A stretch of DNA of 64,000 nt from Actinospica sp035493475. GTDB taxonomy: Bacteria > Actinomycetota > Actinomycetes > Streptomycetales > Catenulisporaceae. A model generated the notes under the pieces. The model had not been told where the DNA came from. It did no database searches and saw only the letters and a list, made by a program, of their open reading frames with translations. The DNA lies in assembly GCA_035493475.1 (NCBI GenBank), contig DATJIF010000112.1, forward strand, positions 124,001 through 188,000, written 5' to 3'. The position numbers were made by a program, and so were the translations under genes. Within the stretch, counting starts at the first letter, position 1, and the number at the start of each line of letters is the position of its first letter. Below, in pieces: positions 10,161 through 19,052 of the stretch.

Positions 10161-11938
10161 GCACCCGATTGTTGCCCGTGGCCGACGGACGCGCGATCCG
10201 CCGCTTCCTTTCGACTGCCGCGCGCCACCACAGGCGGGAGCTGTCCTGGACTCTGCTGCTGTACGCGATGGCCTCGGCCTGTGGTCTGGTCGGTCCCCGG
10301 TTGCTGGGGTCCATGGTGCAGGGCATCCAGAGCGGAACGACGACTGCGGGCCACGTGACCGTGCTCGCGGCCACGATCGGCGCGTTCATCCTGCTGCAGA
10401 CGTTCCTCATCCGTTACGCGTTCCGGGCCGCCGGAGCGCTGGCCGCGACCGTGCTGGCCGACATCCGCGAGAGATTCGTCGACGACACGCTCGCGCTCTC
10501 GCAGGATGTGGTCGAAAGCTCCGACGAGGGCGACCTCGTCACCCGGGCTTCGGGCGACACGGACCGGCTGCGGCGCAGCGCGCAGCAGGCCGTGCCCTCG
10601 GTCACCGAGGCATTGGTGTACATCGTGCTCAGCATCGGCGCGCTCGCGCTGGTGTCATGGCTGCTGCTGCTCGCGATCCTGGTCCTCGTGCCGCCGCTGG
10701 CGCTGGCCACCAAGTGGTATCTGGGCCGGGCGTATCCCTCTTATCTCCGCGAGGCCGAGGCCTCCGCCGGCCTCACCGAGGGCCTGACGGCGACCATCCA
10801 GGGGGCCGCCACCGTCGAGGCGTTCGGGCTGGAGGCGGACCGGGTACGCCGGGCCGAACTCGACGCCGAGGCGTGGTACGCCGCGGTCCGCAACAGGATG
10901 CGGATCCGGACGGTGCTGTACACCACCGAGGAGTTCCTGTTCGTCCTGCCGCTGGCCCCGATCCTGCTCCTCGGCGGATACGCCTACACCCGGGGCTGGG
11001 TCGACCTCGGCCAGGTCACCGCGGCCACCGTATACACGCTGCAGATGATGATCCCGCTGGAGACCCTGCTCGATTGGGTCGGGACGCTCCAGATGGGCAG
11101 GGCGTCGCTGGCGCGCATCCTCGGCGTCTCGGACTCGGGGGCCGAGCGGGCGCTGCCGGAGCACGGCGAGATCAGCTCGGCGGACCTGTCCGTGCGGGAC
11201 GTCCGGTTCGCCTACGGGAACGGACCGGAAGTCCTGCACGGGATCGACCTGTCGGTGCGGACCGGCGAGCGCATCGCGATCGTCGGACAGACCGGGAGCG
11301 GCAAGTCGACGCTGGCCCGGCTGCTGTCCGGGGTCTACCATCCAGGCGCGGGCAGCGTCGACATCTCCGGGGTGGCGCTCCAGGAGATGGCGCCGCACGA
11401 ACTGCGCAAGCACGTGGTGCTGGTGACTCAGGAGCAGTACATCTTCGGGGGCTCGCTGCGGGAGAACCTCGAACTGTCCGCCGCCTACGCGGATCGGGAA
11501 CCGCAGGCGACCGAGGACCTCGCGCTGTGGGACGCGTTGAAGGCGGTCGGTGCCGACGAGTGGGTGACCGGCCTTCCGGAGCGGTTGGACACCACGGTCG
11601 GCGCGGGCGCGGAAGAGCTCACCGACGCGCAGGCGCAGCAGATCGCCCTGGCCCGGCTGCTCCTGGCCGATCCGCCGGTGCTGATCCTCGACGAGGCCAC
11701 CTCCCAGATGGATCCGGGATCGGCGCGGCATCTGGAACGGGCGCTGGCGACGGTCCTGGAGGGACGGACCGTCATCGCGATCGCGCACCGCCTGCACACG
11801 GCACAGGACGCGGATCGGATCGTGGTCATGGAGAACGGCCGCATCGCCGAGGTCGGATCCCACCAGGTTCTGCTCGACAAGCAGGGCGCCTACGCCCGGC
11901 TGTGGTCGGCCGGCGCGGACCCGGTGCCCTCCTGCTGA
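10157..11938 (+). CDS. ABC exporter half-transporter with competent Walker motifs
   Basis: 593 residues: a six-helix exporter domain followed by an ATP-binding domain. Walker A is intact (GQTGSGKST, Lys383). Walker B is LILDEA with Asp512 and catalytic Glu513, and the switch His is His544 (AIAHRL). The signature LSGGQ is instead LTDAQ (488-492). Joined to its partner at 8427, one composite ATP site (these Walker motifs with the partner's SGGQ) is fully competent and the other is dead, the known arrangement of asymmetric heterodimeric exporters. Start GTG 10157 overlaps the partner's TGA. The 3' end overlaps the convergent carrier-protein gene by 49 bases. Confidence 0.92.
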   Translation: MSTRLLPVADGRAIRRFLSTAARHHRRELSWTLLLYAMASACGLVGPRLLGSMVQGIQSGTTTAGHVTVLAATIGAFILLQTFLIRYAFRAAGALAATVLADIRERFVDDTLALSQDVVESSDEGDLVTRASGDTDRLRRSAQQAVPSVTEALVYIVLSIGALALVSWLLLLAILVLVPPLALATKWYLGRAYPSYLREAEASAGLTEGLTATIQGAATVEAFGLEADRVRRAELDAEAWYAAVRNRMRIRTVLYTTEEFLFVLPLAPILLLGGYAYTRGWVDLGQVTAATVYTLQMMIPLETLLDWVGTLQMGRASLARILGVSDSGAERALPEHGEISSADLSVRDVRFAYGNGPEVLHGIDLSVRTGERIAIVGQTGSGKSTLARLLSGVYHPGAGSVDISGVALQEMAPHELRKHVVLVTQEQYIFGGSLRENLELSAAYADREPQATEDLALWDALKAVGADEWVTGLPERLDTTVGAGAEELTDAQAQQIALARLLLADPPVLILDEATSQMDPGSARHLERALATVLEGRTVIAIAHRLHTAQDADRIVVMENGRIAEVGSHQVLLDKQGAYARLWSAGADPVPSC

Positions 11939-12159
11939 CCGTTCCAGTGGTCCACGAACGCTTCGACCGTCGGGAACTCGAGCCACGTCACGATGCTCGT
12001 CTCCACCCCCAGCGCCGCCTTCAGTGCGTCGACGAGGGTGATCATCAGCAGCGAGTTCCCGCCGAGGTCGAAGAAGTTCGTCTCCACGTCCACCTCGGAG
12101 ACGTCGATCCCGATCACCTCGGCCACGACCTGCGAGACCTTCTCCTGCGACACCAGCAT
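11890..12159 (-). CDS. Free-standing peptidyl/acyl carrier protein
   Basis: 89 residues, the size of a lone carrier domain. The phosphopantetheine site is LGGNSLL with Ser36. Four-helix spacing and the ending (LEFPTVEAFVDHW) are typical of PCP domains. AGGAGG lies nine bases before the ATG at 12159. It probably carries an activated amino or other acyl group for one of the free adenylation domains (15636 or 20834) and hands it to a separate condensation domain. It stands alone on the minus strand, divergent from the thioesterase gene at 12313. Confidence 0.9.
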   Translation of the reverse strand: MLVSQEKVSQVVAEVIGIDVSEVDVETNFFDLGGNSLLMITLVDALKAALGVETSIVTWLEFPTVEAFVDHWNGQQEGTGSAPADHSRA

Positions 12160-12312
12160 GGCCGGCGACCTCCTGTGCGTAGTTCTTCCGTCGCCGGCGT
12201 CCGCCGGCCGGGCTCAGAGTTCTGGTACGGCGGCACCCCGGGCCTCAGGGCCCGTCGATGCCGTACAGCTATCACCGGTCGACAGGCCGGTACGAGGGGA
12301 GCGTAGAGGAAG

Positions 12313-13077
12313 TTGCCAACCGATCGACTGCTCCAGGTGATCTTCGGGCCGACGAAGGGGCCGCTCGTGTTCGCCATCCCGCCGTCGGGTTCGGGCCCGT
12401 CGCTGTTCCGGCGGTGGCTTCCGGACCGGCCGGCCGGGCTGGAACTGGTCGCGATCCACGCACCCGGCCGCGAGAGCCGTTTCGCGGAACCCGCGGTCTC
12501 CTCCCGCACGACTCTGGTGGACGAGATCGCCGCCGCGATCGATGAATACGCGGAACGCCCATACGTCATCTTCGGGCACAGCGCCGGAGCGCTTCTCGCC
12601 CGCGAGGTCGCCTGGCGGCTGCGGCAGAAGTCGCGGCCGGTGTCCCTGCTCGTCGCCGCCGGTTCCGCCGCGCCGGACGTCGTGTTCGACACCACGCTGG
12701 CCGATGCCGACGACGCGACCGTCATCGGCGCGATGCGCGCTTGGGGTGCGATCCCGGACGACATGCTGGACGAGGACGTGGCCGAGGTGATCCTGCCGGT
12801 GATGCGCGCCGACATGGCCGTGGCCGAAGCCTGCCGCGTCGGCCGCCCGCCCACGGACGAGGACCGTCTGGACATACCGATCATCGCGATCACCGGCGAG
12901 GACGATCCCGCGGCCGAGATCCATGTCCGGAGCTGGGCCGCGTGGACGGACGCGGGCCACGCCGCGCATGTGGTGCCCGGAGGCCATTTCTTCCCCTTCG
13001 AGCACCCGGCGGCGGTCCTGGAGATCCTGGCCCGCGGTGCCGGCCGGCCGGGCGGGCCCGGGGGGACGGCCGACTGA
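12313..13077 (+). CDS. Type II thioesterase (alpha/beta hydrolase)
   Basis: 254 residues. The nucleophile elbow is GHSAGA with Ser90, and the late His is His225 in the GGHFFPF segment, where GGHFF is highly typical of NRPS/PKS type II thioesterases. An acidic residue of the triad is expected at the GEDDP loop. These enzymes clear stalled or wrongly loaded carrier proteins and sometimes release products. The open frame starts with TTG 12313, close behind AGAGGA; a GTG at 12337 is another option. Type II thioesterases usually start about 15 residues before the first strand, which favours 12313. A 24-bp perfect inverted repeat follows the gene. Confidence 0.88.
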   Translation: MPTDRLLQVIFGPTKGPLVFAIPPSGSGPSLFRRWLPDRPAGLELVAIHAPGRESRFAEPAVSSRTTLVDEIAAAIDEYAERPYVIFGHSAGALLAREVAWRLRQKSRPVSLLVAAGSAAPDVVFDTTLADADDATVIGAMRAWGAIPDDMLDEDVAEVILPVMRADMAVAEACRVGRPPTDEDRLDIPIIAITGEDDPAAEIHVRSWAAWTDAGHAAHVVPGGHFFPFEHPAAVLEILARGAGRPGGPGGTAD

Positions 13078-13084
13078 GGCTCCT

Positions 13085-13148
13085 CGACGCGAACGTATCG
13101 TGTCCTCGTCCGATCCGGTACGGGCGAGGACACGATACGTTCGCGTCG
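13085..13148. terminator. Long perfect inverted repeat, bidirectional terminator
   Basis: Two perfect 24-base arms (13085-13108 and 13125-13148) around a 16-base loop. It sits between the ends of the convergent thioesterase (stop 13077) and SDR (stop 13173) genes and can fold equally in both transcripts. No T-tract follows. The arm length and perfection are greater than in most terminators of this window. Confidence 0.75.
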
Positions 13149-13172
13149 GGGCGGCGGCCGGGATCACCGGCG

Positions 13173-13991
13173 TCAGCCGACGTGGTTCACGAAACCCGCG
13201 TCGACCGGGAGGTTCGTGCCGGTGATGTACCGGGACTCGTCGGAGCACAGGAACGCGACGGTGTTGCTGATGTCACCGGGCTCCAGCAGCTCGACCGGCA
13301 TCGCGTTCTGCGAGTGGAATCCTTCCGCGACCTGCGAGGCCAGCCACGCCTGCATTCCGTCATTGGTGGCCATGAGGGTGTTGACCGCGGTCGGGTGGAT
13401 GACGTTCACCCGGATGAAGTCCGCGGCCAGTTCCTCGGCCAGGCCGCGCATGATGCCCACGACGCCGTGCTTCGCCGTCGTGTACGGACCCGCCCCCACG
13501 CCGCGCAGCCCCGCGGTCGAGCCGATGAGGATGATCGATCCGCCCCGGTTTCCGGCGAGCAGGTAGGGGATGGCCGCCTGGCAGGTGTGCCAGACCCCGC
13601 TCAGATTCACGTCGATGGTGTCGTTCCAGGCCTGGATGTCCTCTTCCAGCGTCGTCATCTTGAACTGGGCGGTGCTGATGCCGGCGTTGGCGACGACGAA
13701 GTCCAGGCGGCCCAGTTCCTCGACGCCCTCCTGCAGGGCGCCGCGCAGGCCCACCACATCCCGCACATCCGCGACCCGGGTGACGATGCGCCGGCCGAGC
13801 TTCTCGACCTGCCGCGCCGTTTCGGCCATGTCCTCTTCCGTGGACATCGGGTAGGGAACGGAATCGTAATTCCGGCAGATGTCGATCCCGATGATGTCCG
13901 CGCCTTCCTCGGCCAGCCGAACGGCATGGCTGCGGCCTTGTCCGCGACCGATTCCGGTGATGAATGCGACCCTGCCTTCAAGACGTGACAC
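13173..13991 (-). CDS. Mycofactocin-coupled-type short-chain dehydrogenase
   Basis: 272 residues. The NAD site reads GIGRGQGRSHAVRLAEEGAD, with the GQGRSHAVRLAEEGADI pattern and the IDICR motif that mark the SDR subfamily linked to mycofactocin by phylogenetic profiling. The catalytic residues are in IGSTAGLRG (Ser) and YTTAKHG (Tyr-x-x-x-Lys). This subfamily keeps its nicotinamide cofactor bound and is thought to pass electrons to mycofactocin. GTG 13991 follows GGGAGAGCTT, a clear ribosome-binding site. It is the last gene of a minus-strand run with the adenylation, desaturase and amidinotransferase genes. The mft operon itself is 19 kb away. The substrate is unknown; an alcohol intermediate of the pathway is plausible. 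Confidence 0.85.
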   Translation of the reverse strand: MSRLEGRVAFITGIGRGQGRSHAVRLAEEGADIIGIDICRNYDSVPYPMSTEEDMAETARQVEKLGRRIVTRVADVRDVVGLRGALQEGVEELGRLDFVVANAGISTAQFKMTTLEEDIQAWNDTIDVNLSGVWHTCQAAIPYLLAGNRGGSIILIGSTAGLRGVGAGPYTTAKHGVVGIMRGLAEELAADFIRVNVIHPTAVNTLMATNDGMQAWLASQVAEGFHSQNAMPVELLEPGDISNTVAFLCSDESRYITGTNLPVDAGFVNHVG

Positions 13992-14058
13992 AAGCTCTCC
14001 CACTGGGTTCTTTGAATTCGGTGTGTATGCGAAATGAGCGATCTGCCATGCTCGGCCG

Positions 14059-15636
14059 CTAATCGGCCGGAGGCGCACTCGGAACCAGACCCCTGCGACT
14101 CGCCTTGCCCGATTCCGTCTGGGGCAGGCTCGAAACCAGCTCGATGTGCTGCGGGACCATGTACCGGGGAAGCTTCGCGGCCAGCGCCTGTCGGATCTGG
14201 CGGATCGCGCGGCCCGCCGCTCTCGGGTCCGACGGCTCAGGGCTCTGCTCCGCGCCGTCAGCGGGCGGATCGGGGACGACGTGGGCGAGCAGGCTCGGAG
14301 CCCGGCCCGGCGTGGTGTGCAGCACGACGGCGGCGGCGGATACACCGGGACAGGCCCGCAGACAGGCCTCGACCTCACCCAGTTCGATGCGGTGGCCGTT
14401 CACCTTGACCTGGTCGTCGATGCGCCCGTGGTAGACGTAGCTTCCGGTCTCCTCGTCCCACCTGGCGGTGTCGCCGGTGCGGAAGCAGCGCACCGGCGAT
14501 CCGTCCGCCGAAGCCAGCTCGACGAAGCGCTCCCGGTTGAGTTCAGGCCGTCCCAGGTAGCCGTCGGTCACGCCCACGCCGTCCAGCAGGATCTCGCCGA
14601 TCTCGCCTTTCTCGACCGGCCGCAGTCGCGAGTCCACCAGCCGCATCCGAGCGTGCGCGAGCGCCGTGCCGATCAACGTGCCCGGCTCCGTCCTGGTGAA
14701 GTCGGTCTCCGTCATCTCCCGAAGCGTCACGTGGACGGTCGATTCGGTGATCCCGTACATGTTCAGGGCCGTAGCGCGCCGCCCGGCTGGCCGGTCCGCC
14801 AGCCACCGCGAGGCCGAGACCGGGTCGACGGCTTCGCCGGCGAAGATGACCTGCCGCACCGCCAGTTCGTCCTGCGGTCCGGCGCCCGAGGCGACGAGTT
14901 GCCGGAAGACCGTCGGAACCATGCTCAGCACGGTGACCCCGGCGGCCCGGAGGAACTCGACGCAGGCGGCCGGATCCACCCGGGCGTGCTGCGGCACGGT
15001 GGCGATGCGGGCACCGGTGAGCAGGGACCCCCACATCTCGTACACCGAGACGTCGAAGGAGAACGAGTGGAACAGGGACCAGACGTCGCTGGGCTGGTAC
15101 CGCAGCCGGGTGTTGGCCGCCTGAACGAGGCCGAGCACGCTCCGGTGCCGGATCGGCACGCCCTTCGGCCGGCCGCTCGATCCGGACGTGTAGATGACGT
15201 ACGCCAACGAGTCCGGGCCCAGCGGCGGGCGGGAGGTCGGCCGCCGCCGGGCCCGGGCGCCCGGCATGTCCACGCGCAGGGGGCTGGACGGCAGATCGGG
15301 GCCCGCCGGATCGCCGAGGATCAGCTTCAACCCCGCGTCGTCCATCATCAGCGCGAGGCGTTCGGCCGGATACAGCGGATCTAAAGGCACGTATCCGCAG
15401 CCCGCCTTCAGCACGCCGAGGATGGCCGGGATCCATCGGGAATCGCGGGGCAGCAGAACACCGACGAGGCCGCCCGGGACCGCGCCGGCGGCGATCAGAT
15501 CGGCGCAGACGGCGTCTGACCACTGGTCGAGCTGCGCGTACGTGGTGAGCTCGCCCTCGTCGTCGAACGCGACCGCGTCCGGCGTCGATCGTGCCTGTCG
15601 CTCGAACTGCGAAACCAACGACATGAGACCGTTCAT
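14059..15636 (-). CDS. Free-standing NRPS adenylation domain
   Basis: 525 residues: a complete adenylation enzyme without carrier domain. Core motifs: YTSGSSGRPKG (A3), MYGITES (A5), FRTGD (A7), VKVNGHRIELGEVE (A8) and ESGKASRR (A10, Lys). Reading the specificity positions by comparison with GrsA gives D-V-Y-S-I-A-M-V-H-K. This shares I, M, V and H with the threonine pattern DFWNIGMVHK and the D-V start of serine patterns, so a hydroxy amino acid is the best guess, with low certainty. The conserved Asp says it takes an alpha-amino acid. It must load a carrier in trans, such as the lone PCP at 12159. ATG 15636 is preceded by a GGGGGGG tract. Confidence 0.9.
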   Translation of the reverse strand: MNGLMSLVSQFERQARSTPDAVAFDDEGELTTYAQLDQWSDAVCADLIAAGAVPGGLVGVLLPRDSRWIPAILGVLKAGCGYVPLDPLYPAERLALMMDDAGLKLILGDPAGPDLPSSPLRVDMPGARARRRPTSRPPLGPDSLAYVIYTSGSSGRPKGVPIRHRSVLGLVQAANTRLRYQPSDVWSLFHSFSFDVSVYEMWGSLLTGARIATVPQHARVDPAACVEFLRAAGVTVLSMVPTVFRQLVASGAGPQDELAVRQVIFAGEAVDPVSASRWLADRPAGRRATALNMYGITESTVHVTLREMTETDFTRTEPGTLIGTALAHARMRLVDSRLRPVEKGEIGEILLDGVGVTDGYLGRPELNRERFVELASADGSPVRCFRTGDTARWDEETGSYVYHGRIDDQVKVNGHRIELGEVEACLRACPGVSAAAVVLHTTPGRAPSLLAHVVPDPPADGAEQSPEPSDPRAAGRAIRQIRQALAAKLPRYMVPQHIELVSSLPQTESGKASRRGLVPSAPPAD

Positions 15637-15678
15637 GGCCCCCCCATCCGTCGGAACGATCTTTCAGAGTACGGACGA

Positions 15679-15709
15679 CTCACGCCGGCGAGTCAGACGA
15701 CGGCGTGAG
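15679..15709 (-). terminator. Hairpin between desaturase and adenylation genes
   Basis: CTCACGCCG and CGGCGTGAG, perfect 9-base arms with a 13-base loop, overlapping the last codons of the desaturase gene on the minus strand. It could end or attenuate the transcript before the adenylation gene, but lacks a T tract. Confidence 0.4.
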
Positions 15710-16727
15710 CCGGCAGCGGCTCCGCGCGTCCGGTCGGCGGCAGGAATCGGTAGATTTGAATCATCCCCCCGAGCACTCCGCTCAGCCTGGGCAGCGACGC
15801 GTACTCCGGGTCCCGCGCCAGGATCGCGTCGATCTCGCGCAGCCGCCACATCGGCGCCCTGGGGAACAGATGGTGGGCTAGATGGAAGCCCTCGCCGTCG
15901 GTCTCGCCGAACAGAAAGCGGGTCGCGAACCCGTACTCCCGGTTCCAGGACATGTAGAGGTCGATGCGCGGCGCGTTCTCGATGAGCGGGAAGTGCTCCA
16001 TCAGTTCGGCGACCGCGCCGATCCAGACCTGCGTCGTGGCCAGCGGCACGAACCAGAGCAGGACCAGCCACAGCCACCAGCCGGCGAGCACCGACCAGGC
16101 GAGCACGGCCGCGATCAGGGCTATGCGCACCACGCGCTCGGCGGGCGCCTCGCTCTTGGAGTAGATCCGGTGCCTGACCAGATAGACGATGTACGCGGCG
16201 GTGTGGCGGGGCCCCACCACCTTGCGCAGGTAGCGGTTCAGCGCCGAACGCCCCAGGTTCTCGCCGCACAGACCGTTGTCCTTGTACTGCCGGTAGTCGG
16301 GATCCCGGTCCGGGTCGCCGAGGCTGCCGTGGTGTTCACCGAGGTGCGAAGCCCGGTACGCGGTGAAGCTTTGCAGCACCGGATAACCGCCGAAGACGGC
16401 GCCGAGAATGCTTTCCAGGCGGTGGTGGGCCATGAAAGCGCGATGCGTGGACATATGCAGCACACCCGCCAGGGCGCGCTGACGTCCGCCGATGAAGAAG
16501 ACGGCGATGAGATACACCGGAATCGAGGCCCAGAGCGGCCATTCATCGAATGCGAACACCGCCGAAGCGGACCAGAATGCGATCCAGAACCAGTGCCGAA
16601 CGAGCTCGAGCGGTCCGTGCCAATCGTCGAGGCGTGAAGCCTGACGAACACTGTCCAATATCTCTGGCGAGAACCGATGCCGAGTCCCTCGACCCCCCGT
16701 TTTGGAGCCAGTGACGTCTTGCGACAT
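15693..16727 (-). CDS. Membrane fatty-acid-desaturase-type diiron enzyme 1
   Basis: 344 residues with several hydrophobic segments and the histidine clusters of the membrane diiron desaturase/hydroxylase family: HMSTHRAF (about residue 115), HLGEHHGSL (about 155) and HLAHHLFP (about 290). These His residues bind two irons that use O2 to hydroxylate or desaturate unreactive C-H bonds, usually in lipids or acyl chains. Start ATG 16727 (MSQDVTGSK) gives family length; a longer in-frame extension to 16898 is rich in Arg and unlikely. It lies in the same strand run as a second, different desaturase, the amidinotransferase and an adenylation enzyme. Whether the substrate is free, carrier-bound or lipid is not visible. 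Confidence 0.82.
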   Translation of the reverse strand: MSQDVTGSKTGGRGTRHRFSPEILDSVRQASRLDDWHGPLELVRHWFWIAFWSASAVFAFDEWPLWASIPVYLIAVFFIGGRQRALAGVLHMSTHRAFMAHHRLESILGAVFGGYPVLQSFTAYRASHLGEHHGSLGDPDRDPDYRQYKDNGLCGENLGRSALNRYLRKVVGPRHTAAYIVYLVRHRIYSKSEAPAERVVRIALIAAVLAWSVLAGWWLWLVLLWFVPLATTQVWIGAVAELMEHFPLIENAPRIDLYMSWNREYGFATRFLFGETDGEGFHLAHHLFPRAPMWRLREIDAILARDPEYASLPRLSGVLGGMIQIYRFLPPTGRAEPLPAHAVV

Positions 16728-16952
16728 ATAAGCAAACGTACCGAGCGCCGGACGCCGAGTCAATGATCTGCGGCAACCGCGCAGCTGTTCGGCGTGCGTG
16801 ACGGCAGGCCATCGCGCGGGCCTTTCATCGCCTACGCAGGGTACTGTGACGCTGGTCAGGGGCATGCGCCGACGCCTCCTGGACGCGGCGCGGCTCACCG
16901 CGAGCCGCGCCCGGGAGACTATGCCGGAGCCGTTCGTCGCCGGAGGTGTGGA

Positions 16953-17924
16953 TCAGCAGGGGCGTGAGGCCGCGCGGTTCGCGGCGTCCGGGTCGAGATG
17001 GAGTTGGGGTCGGCTGCGGTGCAGGAACCCGAGCATCGCGGGCACCGGGCTGACGATGCGCGGCTGCGCGTCGAGCCGGTTCTGCTGCCGTGCTCTGACA
17101 TCCGGCATCGAGGACCAGTGCGAGCTGGGACTGAGGTGGTGCTCCTGGTGGAATCCGTCGTTGAACGTGAAGAAGTTGTAGATCCGGCTGTAGTGGCTCA
17201 CCGAATCCGCCGCGCGCGCGTCCGGGTTCGCCCCGAAGTGGCGGTAGTAGTTCTGCACGTTGACCAGGGTCAGCGCCGCGAAGAACGCGGGGAGATAGCA
17301 GAACAGGGTCCACTGCCACGAGATCGCCGCGAACAGCGCGAGGAAGACGGTCAACACCGCCCGGTCGGCCTGGACCTGGCGCAGTTCGCGACTCCTGCCC
17401 TGCTCTCTGCGCGAGGCCAGGGACAGCAGTCTCTCCTCCGTGCTCCCGACCTTCCACAGGCGCACGACGGCGGCCGTGTCCTTCAGCCGCGTGTACAAGG
17501 AGTCGACGGCGCCGCCGACCGCATAGGGCGGCAGCGGCCGGTGCCGGCCGTTCTTCCCCTTGTAGTACGTTGACGTACTGTCGAGGGTGGTGCCGTCCGG
17601 GCCAGGCCGGTCGTTGTTGAACCGGTGGTGGTTGCGGACGTGGGTCAACTGGTACGCCTGCACCGACTGGCCGATGTTCACGGAGTTCACCAGCGATACC
17701 AGGGCATTGAGCCGCGGGCTCACGAACCAGGGCATGTGCGTGAACAGGTGGGAGACCACGATGATGTTGTACGTCATCATCAAGGTCAGCAGCACTCCCC
17801 CGGCCGCTCGGGCCGCGGGTGAGGCGCCCGCCCAGCTCAGGGCCAGGACCAGCGTGACGGCGAACTGTGCCGCGCTGATCGCCGCAAGGAGGGAGTCCTT
17901 GCGGGAGGTTCTCCATATCTGCAC
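16953..17924 (-). CDS. Membrane fatty-acid-desaturase-type diiron enzyme 2
   Basis: 323 residues. His boxes: HLFTHMPW, HVRNHHRFNND and FHQEHHLSP, with a further His in NYYRHFG, all in the order of the FA_desaturase family and separated by hydrophobic helices. The sequence is clearly different from the neighbouring desaturase at 15693, so the two are not a recent duplication. GTG 17924 follows GGGGAGCGGACC. The stop of the amidinotransferase gene is only 15 bases upstream, so the two are likely co-transcribed and may act in one branch. A role in oxidising an acyl chain or a guanidino-bearing intermediate is conjecture. Confidence 0.82.
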   Translation of the reverse strand: MQIWRTSRKDSLLAAISAAQFAVTLVLALSWAGASPAARAAGGVLLTLMMTYNIIVVSHLFTHMPWFVSPRLNALVSLVNSVNIGQSVQAYQLTHVRNHHRFNNDRPGPDGTTLDSTSTYYKGKNGRHRPLPPYAVGGAVDSLYTRLKDTAAVVRLWKVGSTEERLLSLASRREQGRSRELRQVQADRAVLTVFLALFAAISWQWTLFCYLPAFFAALTLVNVQNYYRHFGANPDARAADSVSHYSRIYNFFTFNDGFHQEHHLSPSSHWSSMPDVRARQQNRLDAQPRIVSPVPAMLGFLHRSRPQLHLDPDAANRAASRPC

Positions 17925-17939
17925 GGTCCGCTCCCCGCT

Positions 17940-19052
17940 CTAGAAGTACGACTCGAGAGTGCCGCGCCGCCGCACGTCGAGCGTCGCGCAGTGGAAGGAC
18001 CCGCCGAAGCTGTTGAAGTTCCGGAAGTCGCACGGGATCGGGGTGAACCCGAACTTGCGCACCGCCTCGATCATCGGCTCGTCCTGGCGCTCGACGACCA
18101 CCCGCGTCTCGTCAAGCATCAGTATATTCATGTTCAGCCACTTGCTCGTCATGTACAGGGGGTGCCCGTCCGGGATGGACGGCTCCGGCGCGGCCAGCAC
18201 GTCCCAGCCCTTGAACAGCTCCGGAACCTCGGGGACCCGTTCGGGGTGGATCAGCAGTTTGCCCGGGGCCATCGGCACCAGGGTGGCGTCGATGTGCATG
18301 GGGTGGGAGTCCTTGAACTCGAACACGTGGACACGGTACTCGTCGCCCAACTGGCGGCGGAGCCATTCGATGCCGAACTCGTTGGTGACGTTGCTCTTCT
18401 GGGCGATGATGTCGCGGCCGCACCGGGTGAAGTCGGCCGCGTCGAAGGTGGGCTCGAACTCGGTGACGACCAGCCGCTGCGGATCGCCCTCGCCGGGCTC
18501 GGTCCAGGTCTGGTCGAACTGCGCGTCGGTGAGCTCCGGCTTGGGGCCCGCGCTCCACTTGGCCCCGCCCCGGAAGTACTCCTTGAGCAGCGGCCGGTAC
18601 GCGAGCGACTCGTAGTACCGCGACCGCCACGCCATCGGGCACTCGATGATCTCGGTGCCGACGACCAGCAGCGCGTCCCTGGGCATCGCCGCGTACAGCC
18701 CCGTGCTGGCCCAGTCCAAGGTGCTGTACACCTGCCGCTGCGCGATGGGCTCCGGCCGCCGGACCGTCACCCCCTCGCCCTCGAGGATCCGGACGAACTC
18801 CTCGAGTTCGCGGCGAGCGGCCTCGACCTGGTGCGGCGGAAACGGACGCCCGGCCTGGCCGCGGAAGGTCTCGACCTGGTCCTCGGGCAGCACCGAAGGC
18901 AGCGACATATGCCAGGTCGGGAAGCTGGCGTCGTCGATGATCCCGACGATCACCTCCTCCAGCGGATCCCACTCGTTGTACGAACAGACGGGGCTGTCCG
19001 ACGGGGTCGTCTCACCGATGGATGCCGCCTCGCGGCGGTAGGGTGTCGACAT
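17940..19052 (-). CDS. L-arginine:X amidinotransferase
   Basis: 370 residues. All catalytic parts of the glycine/inosamine-phosphate amidinotransferase family are seen: the EFEPTFDAADFTRCGRDI segment with the acidic residue, SHPMHIDATLVP with the catalytic His, and GGSFHCATLD with nucleophile Cys355. The enzyme takes the amidino group of arginine onto its Cys and passes it to an amine (glycine in guanidinoacetate synthesis, an aminocyclitol in streptomycin). The product would be a guanidino compound plus ornithine, which could feed an adenylation domain. ATG 19052 is preceded by GGAAAGGGATAAA; an ATG at 19067 is less well placed. Co-linear with the two desaturase genes. Confidence 0.9.
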   Translation of the reverse strand: MSTPYRREAASIGETTPSDSPVCSYNEWDPLEEVIVGIIDDASFPTWHMSLPSVLPEDQVETFRGQAGRPFPPHQVEAARRELEEFVRILEGEGVTVRRPEPIAQRQVYSTLDWASTGLYAAMPRDALLVVGTEIIECPMAWRSRYYESLAYRPLLKEYFRGGAKWSAGPKPELTDAQFDQTWTEPGEGDPQRLVVTEFEPTFDAADFTRCGRDIIAQKSNVTNEFGIEWLRRQLGDEYRVHVFEFKDSHPMHIDATLVPMAPGKLLIHPERVPEVPELFKGWDVLAAPEPSIPDGHPLYMTSKWLNMNILMLDETRVVVERQDEPMIEAVRKFGFTPIPCDFRNFNSFGGSFHCATLDVRRRGTLESYF

